Shown here: one piece after another, positions 17,601 through 26,269 of the stretch
How the letters are laid out: every line of letters begins with the position of its first letter
Position numbering within the stretch: position 1 is the first letter of the stretch
Assembly (NCBI GenBank): GCA_025352795.1
Contig: JANXSF010000007.1
Span: 88,349 to 152,348, forward strand
DNA length: 64,000 nt
From: Acidobacteriota bacterium
GTDB lineage: Bacteria > Acidobacteriota > Terriglobia > Bryobacterales > Bryobacteraceae
Reading direction: 5' to 3'
Notes under the pieces: generated by a model
Seen by the model: only the letters and a program-made list of their open reading frames with translations
Told to the model about the DNA's origin: nothing
Database searches by the model: none
Made by a program: the position numbers and the translations under genes

Positions 17601-18605
17601 CTACGCCTGGCGAACTTCCACTAGCCATGAACCGTCGGGTAACTGATCGATCCCAAAATCTACTGGTAGAAATGCGCGAATGGTTTCCATATTCGCTTTT
17701 GCATGGGCGGAGATCTTAGTAGTGGTGAAACGTCCGCTACCGGCTAGGGCCATGGGAACCAGTAGTTGATCGGCAAGGAATTCGCAGACGGCGGCTCTTG
17801 AAGTCATGTATCGTTTCGCTTGCCGGGCGGCATCGGCAGTTACTTCCTCTGAGGATAGCCCTTGCTTGGCGAAGCCGGTAAACACTTCCGTAATTCCTTC
17901 GTAATTCATTTCCAACAGAACGTTACCTGAACCATTTTTCATGGAAAGATTGGCTAGGCCCAAAGTTCGCTCCAAATCCTTTACCTCTTGGCTTGCTTGG
18001 TGCCCTGTTAGATTTGTAACTGACGTCATGGCTTTTCGCTGAATGGGAACGCCGCGATCTACCAGCGTTATTGGCCGGAAACGAACACCAGGGGCAATGG
18101 TCGTCTTGAAACGGCCTGTTCCGATGGGCAGCAGTCCTACAGAAGCTGCTTGCAAGGTGACGGTGGGGCTCATTTTGACAATCTGGGGCAGATATGTTTT
18201 AGTAAGAAATTCTATGGGCGGGGCATTGCGATTTCCAATACCCCCTTCAATTGTCACCTCGCTTACCCCTTTTGCAAGAGAAAGCACGGGCAGCATGGTT
18301 TGCAGAATCAAGCTGATGGGAATTGCAGCGCTAAAAGTGAAATCGTACTGGCCAGCGATTACGTCACCAGGGAAAAAAGTGAACTGGCTGGAACCAAGGG
18401 ACACACCATCCACACCTGCCGAACAAAGTCGCATTGCAGATTCAATTACGGCTACATGTTGTTTGAGTAATCCTGGTTTGGCCCGGCTGGCGCGAATGTT
18501 CTTTACGCGAAACGGCTGGCCTGTAACCATGGATAAAGAAAGCGCTGTGCGAGGAATTTGCCCACCACCTTCGGCAGCGGAACCATCTAAAATCACCATC
18601 TGCAT
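17601..18605 (-). CDS. rtcA: RNA 3'-terminal phosphate cyclase
   Basis: Converts RNA 3'-phosphate ends to 2',3'-cyclic phosphates using ATP, through a covalent His-AMP. At 334 residues it has normal family length. It shows AAEGGGQI at the N-terminus, the RASRAKPGLLKQH block, GGIGNRNAPP, and the C-terminal SAHAKANMETI segment whose His aligns with the adenylated His of E. coli RtcA. No rtcB ligase or rtcR regulator is adjacent. The gene is convergent with the RelA/SpoT-type synthetase, 45 bases away, and divergent from the next gene. An RNA-repair role next to toxin-like genes is attractive but unproven. Confidence 0.92.
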   Translation of the reverse strand: MQMVILDGSAAEGGGQIPRTALSLSMVTGQPFRVKNIRASRAKPGLLKQHVAVIESAMRLCSAGVDGVSLGSSQFTFFPGDVIAGQYDFTFSAAIPISLILQTMLPVLSLAKGVSEVTIEGGIGNRNAPPIEFLTKTYLPQIVKMSPTVTLQAASVGLLPIGTGRFKTTIAPGVRFRPITLVDRGVPIQRKAMTSVTNLTGHQASQEVKDLERTLGLANLSMKNGSGNVLLEMNYEGITEVFTGFAKQGLSSEEVTADAARQAKRYMTSRAAVCEFLADQLLVPMALAGSGRFTTTKISAHAKANMETIRAFLPVDFGIDQLPDGSWLVEVRQA

Positions 18606-18684
18606 TTCAATCTGTTAATGATTACATTTCCTGGGACTTTTAGGGGATGTACGATGAAGATATGGACTTCATCCAACTCATCCA

Positions 18685-19773
18685 ATGCTAACGAGACGTC
18701 TGTTTATTCGTTGTGCTTTGGGAACCGGTGTGCCGCTTTCTAAGGTACAAAAAGCGAATGCGGTTGAACGTGGGTTACGGTTCATCTACAAGACCTCACG
18801 CAATACAAAAGCCTTTGCTGAATTCGGGCAGGATTACCTGTGGTGTTTTTATACGATTTCCGCTTCGGCGTCCGATCCAAAGTTAAAGCAGTTGGCTTGG
18901 GAAATGGGACAGAAATGTGCACGGAGGTGGCGCAAACAGAATCCTCGCTTGCCTGCCATATTTACGCCTGGGTCAATTTCTTATTGGGTGTTCGCTGATT
19001 ACAGTGCCAACCTTTTGGGCATTCGCTGGCAGGAAATTAAAGAGAGGCTGCAGCAGGCAGTGGCCCAGTTTCGGCCAGAGGATTTTCTGGCCTTCGATCC
19101 TAACAAAGAACCCGTGCCCCACAATCTTCCGAAATTGTGCCCCAGGGACAAATTCCGTAACCAGCGTGGAGCTACAGCTTGCGCCAAATGCGGCACCGCG
19201 TTGAGGTTCGAAGACCCTTACGACTTACTGTGCGATGCCATCATCACTACTTATTCTGGTGAGCGATATGGCGTCATCTTGGGGGCGAAACTGGCTGATG
19301 TGATGCAGCATATTCCAGAACTGCGCCCATATCGAAGTCCGCATAGGAAAGAGGACGATGGGTTTTCAAGCATCACGTATGCTGTGACTCACATTGTTTA
19401 TGCATTGAACGATTACGGCATGTACCGACTACGACCAGAGTGGTTGCCGGATGAGTATGCCTTTTTGCGTAACCATCTGTTGGGAAATATCGCAGTGGGC
19501 GATGCCGAAACGTTGGGCGAGTTTATGGACACGTTGAAATCTTTCGGACTGAATGAATCGGATGAGTTGATTCGTAAAGGAGAAGAATTCCTGATGGCGC
19601 ACCAGAATCCTGACGGCAGTTGGGGAGATCCGTCGGAAAAAGATGTCTATATCCGCTATCACTCGACGTGGACAGTGGTGGGTGGGTTGATGGATTTTGC
19701 ACTGAAAACCGCTGGAGTCAGCATTCCAGAGGCGTTAAAGAGCGCCTATTTCCAAAGTCGTGGGTCAAAGTGA
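18685..19773 (+). CDS. Exported protein with terpenoid-cyclase-like helical repeats and Cys motif
   Basis: No confident family assignment. The N-terminus has Arg-Arg followed by a moderately hydrophobic stretch (TRRLFIRCALGTG), possibly Tat-dependent. The C-terminal third looks like alpha/alpha-toroid repeats of squalene cyclase/prenyltransferase folds (QNPDGSWGDPSEK, YHSTWTVVGGLMDF). The acid motif of class II cyclases (DxDD) is absent. A Cys cluster, LCPRDKF followed by ACAKCGTAL near residue 170, resembles a metal-binding knuckle. The 3' end overlaps the convergent RES toxin gene by 28 bases. Function unknown. Confidence 0.6.
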   Translation: MLTRRLFIRCALGTGVPLSKVQKANAVERGLRFIYKTSRNTKAFAEFGQDYLWCFYTISASASDPKLKQLAWEMGQKCARRWRKQNPRLPAIFTPGSISYWVFADYSANLLGIRWQEIKERLQQAVAQFRPEDFLAFDPNKEPVPHNLPKLCPRDKFRNQRGATACAKCGTALRFEDPYDLLCDAIITTYSGERYGVILGAKLADVMQHIPELRPYRSPHRKEDDGFSSITYAVTHIVYALNDYGMYRLRPEWLPDEYAFLRNHLLGNIAVGDAETLGEFMDTLKSFGLNESDELIRKGEEFLMAHQNPDGSWGDPSEKDVYIRYHSTWTVVGGLMDFALKTAGVSIPEALKSAYFQSRGSK

Positions 19774-20201
19774 AATGGTTGTGGGTTGCCGGGGATAATC
19801 TTCTTGAAATCGGGATGGTCCGGATTTAAAAGCCAGTTCTGTTCTGATGGAATGACCACGGACGGCACTCCCAATACCGCACTTGATCCGCGCTTCTTCC
19901 ACTCAAAGCCGATCGCTTGCAGCCGTTCGGGCGAGGGAGTTTCTCGCCAATTACGAAGCAAGGACGATTCGGCAATTTCTTCGTGAGGAATAGAATCTGG
20001 GATTTCAATCGGCGTGGCGATCAAATCTTCAGGCGCTTGTGAAACATCGGTGTGAACAAGAACCTCCAATGCTGCAAGAGACAGGGTTGATGCGGCATAG
20101 ACAATGGCCATGCCACGCGGATTCCATCGGGCACCGCGTCGGCGTGCCCCTTCCCCATCCAGTTCAGAATGACGTGCTTTTGCTAATCGCCAAACGATCA
20201 T
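19746..20201 (-). CDS. RES-domain toxin
   Basis: RES-family protein. Characterised members (ParT, MbcT, Res) deplete or modify NAD+ or transfer ADP-ribose, stopping growth. At 151 residues it has the usual size. Conserved elements: Arg5 (VWRL), GARWNPRG, YAAST, the Glu in LAALEVLVH, and the Ser-containing VPSVVIPSEQNWLLNP segment. The catalytic Arg-Glu-Ser set seems intact. The ATG is 5 bases after the stop of the Xre/MbcA-type antitoxin gene, the standard antitoxin-first order. The C-terminus overlaps the convergent cyclase-repeat gene by 28 bases. Confidence 0.9.
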   Translation of the reverse strand: MIVWRLAKARHSELDGEGARRRGARWNPRGMAIVYAASTLSLAALEVLVHTDVSQAPEDLIATPIEIPDSIPHEEIAESSLLRNWRETPSPERLQAIGFEWKKRGSSAVLGVPSVVIPSEQNWLLNPDHPDFKKIIPGNPQPFHFDPRLWK

Positions 20202-20206
20202 GAGAG

Positions 20207-20668
20207 CTAAGCCGGCAGCCCGTATTCAATGTGATCCAGTACGGATTCCACTTGGCGAACACCGATATCGTTATCCATCATGGAAAGTGGTGTCTGATTG
20301 CCCAGGGCGCGGTTTGGTTGCTTCAACCAGTGGGATGCCTTTCCCGCGTTCCCCAAAGTTTCAATGGCCATGGATGCGACTCTTGCCAGCCGAAGCAGAC
20401 GGTCTGATTCGTCGCTGCTCAATTTTCCTTCCGTCTTGCGCCGAATTAAAGTGCGACGAGAGATGGCAATGGCTGTGGATATGGCTTCGTCAGTTAGTTC
20501 TAATTTGTCACCAACTGATACAACCGATTGGTAGGGCAGCCCCGCACGAACAATTGCCATTAACTTCAATTGAGAATTGTCGGTGAGGCCTAAATGCTTT
20601 TTGCCGCCAAGCATTTCAAAGACTTCTTCTTCTCGTTCGAGAGTGGGAGCGAAAGCTAGTTGGGGCAT
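20207..20668 (-). CDS. Xre/MbcA/ParS-type antitoxin (DUF2384) of RES system
   Basis: 153-residue antitoxin with an N-terminal helix-turn-helix-like region (LTDEAISTAIAISRRTLIRR) and the C-terminal toxin-binding DUF2384 region (ASHWLKQPNRALGNQTPLSM, VLDHIEYGLPA). It neutralises the RES toxin encoded 5 bases downstream and probably represses its own promoter, as in characterised RES-Xre pairs. A TTGACT/CACAAT promoter candidate places the transcription start within a few bases of the ATG, so the message may be nearly leaderless; no ribosome site is visible. Confidence 0.9.
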   Translation of the reverse strand: MPQLAFAPTLEREEEVFEMLGGKKHLGLTDNSQLKLMAIVRAGLPYQSVVSVGDKLELTDEAISTAIAISRRTLIRRKTEGKLSSDESDRLLRLARVASMAIETLGNAGKASHWLKQPNRALGNQTPLSMMDNDIGVRQVESVLDHIEYGLPA

Positions 20669-20677
20669 CTGTCTATT

Positions 20678-20706
20678 ATTGTGGGGCCAAGTGGCGGAGA
20701 AGTCAA
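20678..20706 (-). promoter_or_regulatory. Candidate promoter of the Xre-RES operon
   Basis: Minus-strand TTGACT (20701-20706) and CACAAT (20678-20683) are separated by 17 bases. The -10 ends 10 bases before the antitoxin ATG at 20668, which implies a very short leader. Pattern match only. Confidence 0.45.
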
Positions 20707-20746
20707 GGAATGTTTTGAAGAGTGAGTTGAGTGTATGATTTGAACC

Positions 20747-21448
20747 ATGAAGCTACTTGCCTCTTTCTTACTAGGAATTTCCGTCTTGACCGGCGGCGCG
20801 GTGCCAGAATTTCGAGATCTGTTTAATGGTGTAGACCTTACCGGTTGGATCAACGTGAACACCGCCAAGGACACTTGGAGCGTCCGCAATGGAGAACTGA
20901 TCTGTTCAGGCCACCCCATTGGTGTTATGCGCAGTGCCAAGCAGTATGAAAACTTTGTGTTGCACGTGGAATGGATGCATACCGAACCCGGAGGCAATTC
21001 GGGTGTCTTTGTCTGGAGCAGTGCGCGACCTAACCCTACGTCGCGCTTGCCCGATGGTGTGGAAGTTCAAATGCTGGAATTGGAGTGGCCCAACTTACAC
21101 AAGAAAGATGGCGTGACGCCTCCAATTGCCTATGTTCACGGCGAGCTGTTTGGGGTGAACGGAGTGAAGACGGTTCCGGATAATCCACGTGGGGAACGAA
21201 GCATGTCGGTGGAGAATCGCTGTAAGGGTCGGGGGGAATGGAATACTTACGATGTGGTTGCCGTCGATGGTGTGATTAAGCTTTCTGTGAATGGGAAGTT
21301 TGTAAATGGAATCAGCCGCACTTCGCAAAAAAAGGGCTATTTGTGTCTGGAATCGGAAGGGGCGAAGATTCACTTTCGGAATATCAAAATTATGGAATTG
21401 CCTGGTGGTGTGACCCTGCCGGAACAAGTGGCGGCGGAACTTCCTTGA
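20747..21448 (+). CDS. DUF1080 family secreted protein (3-keto-disaccharide hydrolase-like)
   Basis: Exported beta-sandwich protein of the DUF1080 family, whose characterised members hydrolyse 3-keto-glycosides or bind glucans. It has a signal peptide of about 20 residues, then the family opening [13 protein letters not shown], and motifs [45 protein letters not shown] and [19 protein letters not shown]. At 233 residues it is one complete domain. Its stop overlaps the TTG start of the methyltransferase gene (TTGA), so the two are probably translated together, though no pathway link is apparent. Confidence 0.88.
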   Translation: MKLLASFLLGISVLTGGAVPEFRDLFNGVDLTGWINVNTAKDTWSVRNGELICSGHPIGVMRSAKQYENFVLHVEWMHTEPGGNSGVFVWSSARPNPTSRLPDGVEVQMLELEWPNLHKKDGVTPPIAYVHGELFGVNGVKTVPDNPRGERSMSVENRCKGRGEWNTYDVVAVDGVIKLSVNGKFVNGISRTSQKKGYLCLESEGAKIHFRNIKIMELPGGVTLPEQVAAELP

Positions 21449-22194
21449 CGCCACCGAAACAAAAGAAGCTGGCTTTAACCCGCAATCGAATGGGATGGGC
21501 CTCAGCCGAACTGAATGAAGTGAGTGTGCTGTTTGTGGAATATTGCCGTACCGTTGATCTGCCTGTTTTAGATATTGGCGCCGCCTTTGGGACTGCCACT
21601 CTGGCGGCGCTGGGAACTGGCGCATTTGTGATTGCCAATGATTTGGATGCTAGCCACTTGGCGCAGTTGGAAGGCCGCGCACTGGAAGCGAGGCACACAC
21701 AACTGCTGGTGAAGCCGGCAAGCTTTCCGCGTCAAATCCACTTTGAGCCAGCGACACTCGCTGCCGTGCATGCCTCCAATGTGTTTCATTTTCTGACGGG
21801 CAATCAATTGGCAGAAGGAGTCCGTTCCATTGCCCGATGGTTGCATCCGGGCGGCAAGCTATTCGTGAATGCAGCCACACCGTATCAGGCGGCCTTCGCC
21901 AATTTCATCAGCGAGTACGAAATCCGCGTTGCGAGTGGGGTGAAATGGCCGGGCTGGGTGGAAAAGATCAGCCAATATTCCAATCATAAAAAGCTAGGAG
22001 CAATGCCCGCATCCATTCATTTATTGGATGACCGTGTGCTGTCTGCACTGGTGGAATCGGTTGGTTTGGTAGTGGAACGGGCCTGGTTGTATCAGCGTGG
22101 TGACTTCCCTAAAGAGCTGCGGTTGGATGGGCGGGAATCGTTGGGCCTGATTGCGATGAAGCCTGTTACTGACCAACCAACCGAACTGCGGTAA
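21445..22194 (+). CDS. SAM-dependent methyltransferase
   Basis: Class I methyltransferase of unknown substrate. The SAM-binding motif I is [15 protein letters not shown], followed by the acidic motif ([11 protein letters not shown]). A later segment ([24 protein letters not shown]) is typical of small-molecule methyltransferases. The open frame runs back into the DUF1080 gene. TTG at 21445, overlapping the DUF1080 stop, is the most economical start; ATG at 21490 is the alternative. The 3' end overlaps the convergent gene at 22166 by 29 bases. Confidence 0.78.
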   Translation: MTPPKQKKLALTRNRMGWASAELNEVSVLFVEYCRTVDLPVLDIGAAFGTATLAALGTGAFVIANDLDASHLAQLEGRALEARHTQLLVKPASFPRQIHFEPATLAAVHASNVFHFLTGNQLAEGVRSIARWLHPGGKLFVNAATPYQAAFANFISEYEIRVASGVKWPGWVEKISQYSNHKKLGAMPASIHLLDDRVLSALVESVGLVVERAWLYQRGDFPKELRLDGRESLGLIAMKPVTDQPTELR

Positions 22195-22561
22195 TGAAGT
22201 ATTCCGTCTCCCCAAAGCATTGCGAAGGTACGCCCCGATGCTGATCGTAACTGAGGGCAACTCGCTTGCCGTCGGCACCCAGCAGACTCTTGGCAACCGT
22301 TTCATCACGCACGGAAAACGCAAAGATCTGGGCAGCGGTTCCTGGGATGTTGACCATGGCCAATTCGCCTTCCCAGGTTTTGCAGGCCCAACCTTTTTTG
22401 GAAATCTTCTGCACATAGCCCACTCGTTCCCCGCTTGAGTAACTAATGTTCAAGCTGGCCCAGGTCCACGCGGCAACTGCGAGGATTGGAACAACCAACA
22501 GCAGGAGCAGGACTCCAAATATCCAACGACGGGGTTTCGTAGAGGTGATTGCTTCAGCCAT
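22166..22561 (-). CDS. Single-pass membrane protein of unknown function
   Basis: 131-residue protein with one N-terminal membrane helix (GVLLLLLVVPILAVAAWTW) after a basic start, so the rest should face the periplasm. The soluble part ([51 protein letters not shown]) resembles conserved hypothetical proteins found in many bacteria, for which I know no function. It lies 9 bases downstream of the amylomaltase gene on the same strand, which suggests co-transcription. Confidence 0.7.
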   Translation of the reverse strand: MAEAITSTKPRRWIFGVLLLLLVVPILAVAAWTWASLNISYSSGERVGYVQKISKKGWACKTWEGELAMVNIPGTAAQIFAFSVRDETVAKSLLGADGKRVALSYDQHRGVPSQCFGETEYFITAVRLVGQ

Positions 22562-22570
22562 GTTGTAAGG

Positions 22571-24790
22571 CTAACCTGTCCGACCGGTCTTTGCCAACCA
22601 GTGCTGAAACATTTCTGAAAATCCAGCAACGTCTTTGTTGGTTGCCAACTGCTCAATGGTGTAACGCATTTTGCGACGCCAGTTGGGATATTCGCCAGTG
22701 CTGCCAGGCAAATTCTGTTGCTCCGTTTCCTTCGTGAGGTCCTCTTGGTTGAGCAGTAGCATGACCGACGGAGTGGATGCCAGAAATCCTACGGCGGCGT
22801 TGTGCAACTCACCAGTGAATTCAGGCAACAGTGCCGCGTCGCGTGGGTAATCTGAGGGCAACAAACCTAGCTGATGAAACGCATCCAGCATTTTCTGTTT
22901 TTCAAGAATACGCGAGGCCAGTTGTAGCTGATAGCCATGTTCATCAATCAGCCCGGCGGCACGGCGGGATTCAATATCGCGATTCGTCCAGAAGCCGGCG
23001 AGCGTTGGTAAATCGTGGGTGGTGGAAGATACCAGCGCCTGCACGGGATATTCGTGTGGATGTCGAAAATTGCCCTCGTTCTTTTCAAAATAGAGCAAGC
23101 GATAGCTGAGGATTCCATAGCGTTCTAAAGCTTCGCGGACATGCGGTTCCACGGTGCCAAGATCTTCACCCACCAGGATAAATTCGTTGCGAATACTTTC
23201 CAGTGCCAGAATGCGCAACAGGTCTTCAGCATTGTCGCGGACGTAGGTGCCTTCGGTGGCCGGGTTGCCGTCGGGAATCCAATAGATGCGGAAAAATCGC
23301 ATGACATGATCCATGCGTAACGCTCCACCGTGGCGTGCGTTGTTGGCAATGGCCAGACGGAATAGTTGATAGCCATTACGACGATGGGTTTCAGCATTGG
23401 GCGGCGGAAAAGACCAGTCTTGACCTTTGGGAGAAAAATCATCTGGCGGAGAACCTACACGGCAACCGGAAATGTAGAATTCCGGAAACGCCCAAAGATC
23501 AGCACCATAACGGTCTGTAGCCAGGGCCAAGTCGTGATACAGGCCGATCTTCAAACCACGATCTTTTGTATGTTGCTGGGCTTCGGCTAGCTGTGCATCC
23601 ACCTGCCACTGCACGTATTTGAAAAAAGTAACGGTACGCCAATGGCGCGCGGCGAAATCCTTGACGGCATCGGTGTTGGGAGATTGGTAAAGTTCCGGCC
23701 AGTCTGCGCAGATCCACACGTTGCGATCGCGCTTGTGAAAGTATTCGTCAAGGGCGCAGTAAGTGGCGTAGCGGTGCAGCATTTCTCCTTCACGAGCGGT
23801 GAAGGCTTCAAAGGATTGGGCTCTGGGGGTGTGGGCTTTCAACTCCTTCATAAATGTTCGAAACAGAAGTTTTAGAAAGCGTATCTTGGTACGGCTGACC
23901 GATTCGTAATTTACATATTCAGCGTCGCGCAGGGCCGCAAGATTTGTTTGAAACGTGGGACTGGTCAGCAGTTTTTGGGCAATGGGGGACGCCTGCAAAT
24001 CGGCGATGCGTTCCACATCCAGATATAGAAAATTACGATAGAAGCTGCATTGCGGCAAGTAGGGACTGGTGTTGTAAGGAGTCCTGTTGGCGATGGCGTG
24101 CAGCGGGTTGAGTCCAATGAAAGCGGCGGAGGTGCGGGCCGCCATCCAGTCAGTAAACCCGATGAGGTCAGTAAAATCGCCGCAACCCCAATTTCGTTCT
24201 GAACGCAGGCCATAAAGGGAAATGGCGATTCCAGCATAACGATGATCGCCGGTAGGCCAGAAGGCTCGATTGGGAGCAAGGATCAAGTGCGCAGTGGCTG
24301 TGAGTCCAGCGGTTTCTAAATGTAAAGAGTGATAACCCAAAGGTAGATCCTTGGGCAATGAGAGTTGGTAGCGCTTGAACGAAGTAGATTGAAAGGTCCA
24401 TTCAGCTTCAGGAGCAAGGTTGGCAAGACTGAAAGAGAGTGGAACAGTTTCCCCATTTTCCAATCGAAGACTGGCTTGTAATGTTGAGGATTCGTAGGAA
24501 GCAGGGACGGTCACCGGAAAGCTAGGATCTGAGGTCAGCAGCACCAAGGTTGCGGGCAGCAATGCTGTTGCTTCAATCAAACGGGATAGGATGGCGCGAT
24601 CAATGGAATCGGCAGAAGCAATGTCAACGCCTAAAGATCGCAGGATGGATTGCGTTACCTGATTGGGGGTGACGTGATGCTTGCCCCAAATATCGTAGAA
24701 AGAAGATTGAATACCAAAGAGATCGGAGGCACGGTTAAGAGCTTCCGCGTAAGACGCTGAGGGACCTGTGGCCCCGTGGGGAAAGTGCAT
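22571..24790 (-). CDS. malQ: 4-alpha-glucanotransferase (amylomaltase, GH77)
   Basis: Transfers alpha-1,4-glucan segments in glycogen/maltodextrin metabolism in the cytosol. At 739 residues it is the long form, with an extra N-terminal region of about 200 residues carrying beta-sandwich-like stretches. The catalytic core begins near ISLYGLRSERNWGCGDF. GH77 motifs visible: the nucleophile region (RMDHVMRFFRIYW), the acid/base Glu in GEDLG, and the TTHDLPT motif. No other glycogen genes are adjacent. A single-pass membrane protein follows 9 bases downstream. Confidence 0.9.
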   Translation of the reverse strand: MHFPHGATGPSASYAEALNRASDLFGIQSSFYDIWGKHHVTPNQVTQSILRSLGVDIASADSIDRAILSRLIEATALLPATLVLLTSDPSFPVTVPASYESSTLQASLRLENGETVPLSFSLANLAPEAEWTFQSTSFKRYQLSLPKDLPLGYHSLHLETAGLTATAHLILAPNRAFWPTGDHRYAGIAISLYGLRSERNWGCGDFTDLIGFTDWMAARTSAAFIGLNPLHAIANRTPYNTSPYLPQCSFYRNFLYLDVERIADLQASPIAQKLLTSPTFQTNLAALRDAEYVNYESVSRTKIRFLKLLFRTFMKELKAHTPRAQSFEAFTAREGEMLHRYATYCALDEYFHKRDRNVWICADWPELYQSPNTDAVKDFAARHWRTVTFFKYVQWQVDAQLAEAQQHTKDRGLKIGLYHDLALATDRYGADLWAFPEFYISGCRVGSPPDDFSPKGQDWSFPPPNAETHRRNGYQLFRLAIANNARHGGALRMDHVMRFFRIYWIPDGNPATEGTYVRDNAEDLLRILALESIRNEFILVGEDLGTVEPHVREALERYGILSYRLLYFEKNEGNFRHPHEYPVQALVSSTTHDLPTLAGFWTNRDIESRRAAGLIDEHGYQLQLASRILEKQKMLDAFHQLGLLPSDYPRDAALLPEFTGELHNAAVGFLASTPSVMLLLNQEDLTKETEQQNLPGSTGEYPNWRRKMRYTIEQLATNKDVAGFSEMFQHWLAKTGRTG

Positions 24791-24883
24791 GGATTACTTA
24801 ATAGTGTAGCGGTACAACGAAGGTCGGCGCAGGGCGTGGAAGGGCGCGACGCAAGAATGTTTAGCCGTGCGATAATTTAATAA

Positions 24884-25429
24884 ATGGAACAGAAACTGCT
24901 GCCAACCGCTCCGGCGGACTTGTTTACGAGAATCGACGCAGAGAACAATAGTGAATTTCAAGACAGTGTATTGTTAACCACGCTGGATTCACTGATCAAT
25001 TGGGGTAGAAAGAATTCTATCTGGCCAATGACGTTTGGGCTGGCCTGTTGCGCAATTGAAATGATGGCGATGAGCGCATCACGTTTCGATATTTCCCGTT
25101 TCGGGGCAGAAGTGTTTCGTGGTTCCCCAAGGCAGTCCGATTTGATGATTATTGCCGGTCGGGTGTCCAACAAAATGGCCCCAGTGATTCGCCAGTTGTA
25201 CCAGCAGATGCCGGAACCGAAATGGGTAATTTCCATGGGCGCTTGTGCCACATCCACTGGCGTATTTAATAACTACGCACTGGTTCCCGTGAATCAGGTG
25301 ATTCCGGTGGACGTGTATGTGCCAGGTTGTCCGCCACGGCCAGAACAATTGATCTACGCCATCACGTTACTGCAGCGCAAGATTGAAAGTGAAACCGGTA
25401 CCGTGAAGCGCGTTCTGAACCTTGCATAG
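24884..25429 (+). CDS. nuoB: NADH-quinone oxidoreductase subunit B, standing alone
   Basis: Complex I subunit carrying the terminal 4Fe-4S cluster N2 next to the quinone site. All four cluster ligands are present: Cys55-Cys56 (GLACCAIEM), Cys121 (MGACATS) and Cys149 (VPGCPPRP). The core [19 protein letters not shown] is typical. The N-terminal extension of about 35 residues is normal. No other nuo gene lies in the window, although nuoA-C-D usually flank nuoB, so this may be a second copy or a scattered complex I locus. The neighbours are amylomaltase and flagellar genes. Confidence 0.93.
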   Translation: MEQKLLPTAPADLFTRIDAENNSEFQDSVLLTTLDSLINWGRKNSIWPMTFGLACCAIEMMAMSASRFDISRFGAEVFRGSPRQSDLMIIAGRVSNKMAPVIRQLYQQMPEPKWVISMGACATSTGVFNNYALVPVNQVIPVDVYVPGCPPRPEQLIYAITLLQRKIESETGTVKRVLNLA

Positions 25430-25446
25430 TTTCGTATAACTTTTCT

Positions 25447-25473
25447 TCAACAATTACATTGCCCTGCCGATAA
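25447..25473 (+). promoter_or_regulatory. Sigma28 (FliA)-type promoter for flaG-fliS
   Basis: GCCGATAA at 25466-25473 matches the flagellar sigma28 -10 consensus exactly. TCAACAAT at 25447-25454 is a weaker -35 (consensus TAAAGTTT), with the expected 11-base spacer. It lies about 40 bases before the flaG ATG. Assignment rests on consensus and on the downstream flagellar genes. Confidence 0.65.
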
Positions 25474-25513
25474 GCCTTCTATCGAACCAGAAGTATTTGA
25501 AATGGAGGCTTAT

Positions 25514-25795
25514 ATGGGGATTACTGCCATAAGTCCGGTTGGCCAAGTTACGCCTACGGCGGACATACAACTAAATCCAAAAGAGCGCGGGGAACGGTCT
25601 GCATTGGTTCAGGCTGTCCAGACCTTGAATCAGGCGCAGTCTTTTGGGCCAAACAGCGAGGTGACATTTTCATTGGACCGCACTACGCACAAACCAGTTC
25701 TGCAAATTGTGGATAGGCAGACTAACGAAGTGATTTCGCAATTGCCGCCAGAACATGTATTGCGCATGGCGTTAAAACTTAGTAGAGCGGGATAA
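25514..25795 (+). CDS. flaG: FlaG-like flagellar protein
   Basis: Small flagellar protein (93 residues) of the FlaG family, usually encoded beside the filament cap and chaperone genes and thought to influence filament length. The C-terminal core is characteristic (LQIVDRQTNEVISQLPPEHVLRM); the N-terminus is variable. ATG at 25514 is preferred over 25502 because GGAGG at 25504-25508 stands 5 bases before it. A sigma28-type promoter lies upstream and fliS follows, but the usual fliD between or beside them is absent. Confidence 0.82.
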   Translation: MGITAISPVGQVTPTADIQLNPKERGERSALVQAVQTLNQAQSFGPNSEVTFSLDRTTHKPVLQIVDRQTNEVISQLPPEHVLRMALKLSRAG

Positions 25796-25827
25796 AAGAA
25801 ACGTTGAAGCTACCGATAAGATCTTCA

Positions 25828-26256
25828 ATGACGCAGGCGAATCCCTATCAAAACAACCAGGATCTGGAAGTCCTTTCAGCAAGCCCTTTGGAACTGGTGG
25901 TGCTACTTTACCGCGGTGCGATTGAGGCTTTGGATGCAGCCAAGCGCCACTTAGGTGCTGGAGAGATCAAAGAACGGTCTAAAAAGATTACTAAGATCTG
26001 TTCCATTCTTGAGGAGCTCAGCTCATCCCTTGATCCGGCGCAGGCTCCCCAATTGGCCAGGCAATTGGCGGAACTGTACGGGTACATGCACCGCCGACTT
26101 TGCCAGGCGAATATTGAGCAAACTGTGGAACCGCTGGATGAAGTCCGCGCATTATTGGCGAATCTTTTGGACGGCTGGCAGCAGGTTTGCAATGCCCAGG
26201 CAGATGGGTTCGCCCTAGTTGCCGGGCAATCGGAATGCGCCCAGTACGTGGCTTAA
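25828..26256 (+). CDS. fliS: Flagellar secretion chaperone FliS
   Basis: Cytosolic chaperone that binds flagellin C-termini and prevents premature polymerisation before export. Family features: NPYQNNQDLEVLSASPLELVVLLYRGA at the N-terminus (given here across two segments, NPYQNN and ASPLELVVLLY), then a helical bundle (KKITKICSILEELSSSLD, LAELYGYMHRRLCQAN, LLDGWQQV). ATG at 25828 fits the family start; TTG at 25804 is the longer option. It lies 32 bases after flaG in the same sigma28-type unit. No flagellin or fliD gene is in the window. Confidence 0.85.
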   Translation: MTQANPYQNNQDLEVLSASPLELVVLLYRGAIEALDAAKRHLGAGEIKERSKKITKICSILEELSSSLDPAQAPQLARQLAELYGYMHRRLCQANIEQTVEPLDEVRALLANLLDGWQQVCNAQADGFALVAGQSECAQYVA

Positions 26257-26269
26257 GTGTGACGCGAGC

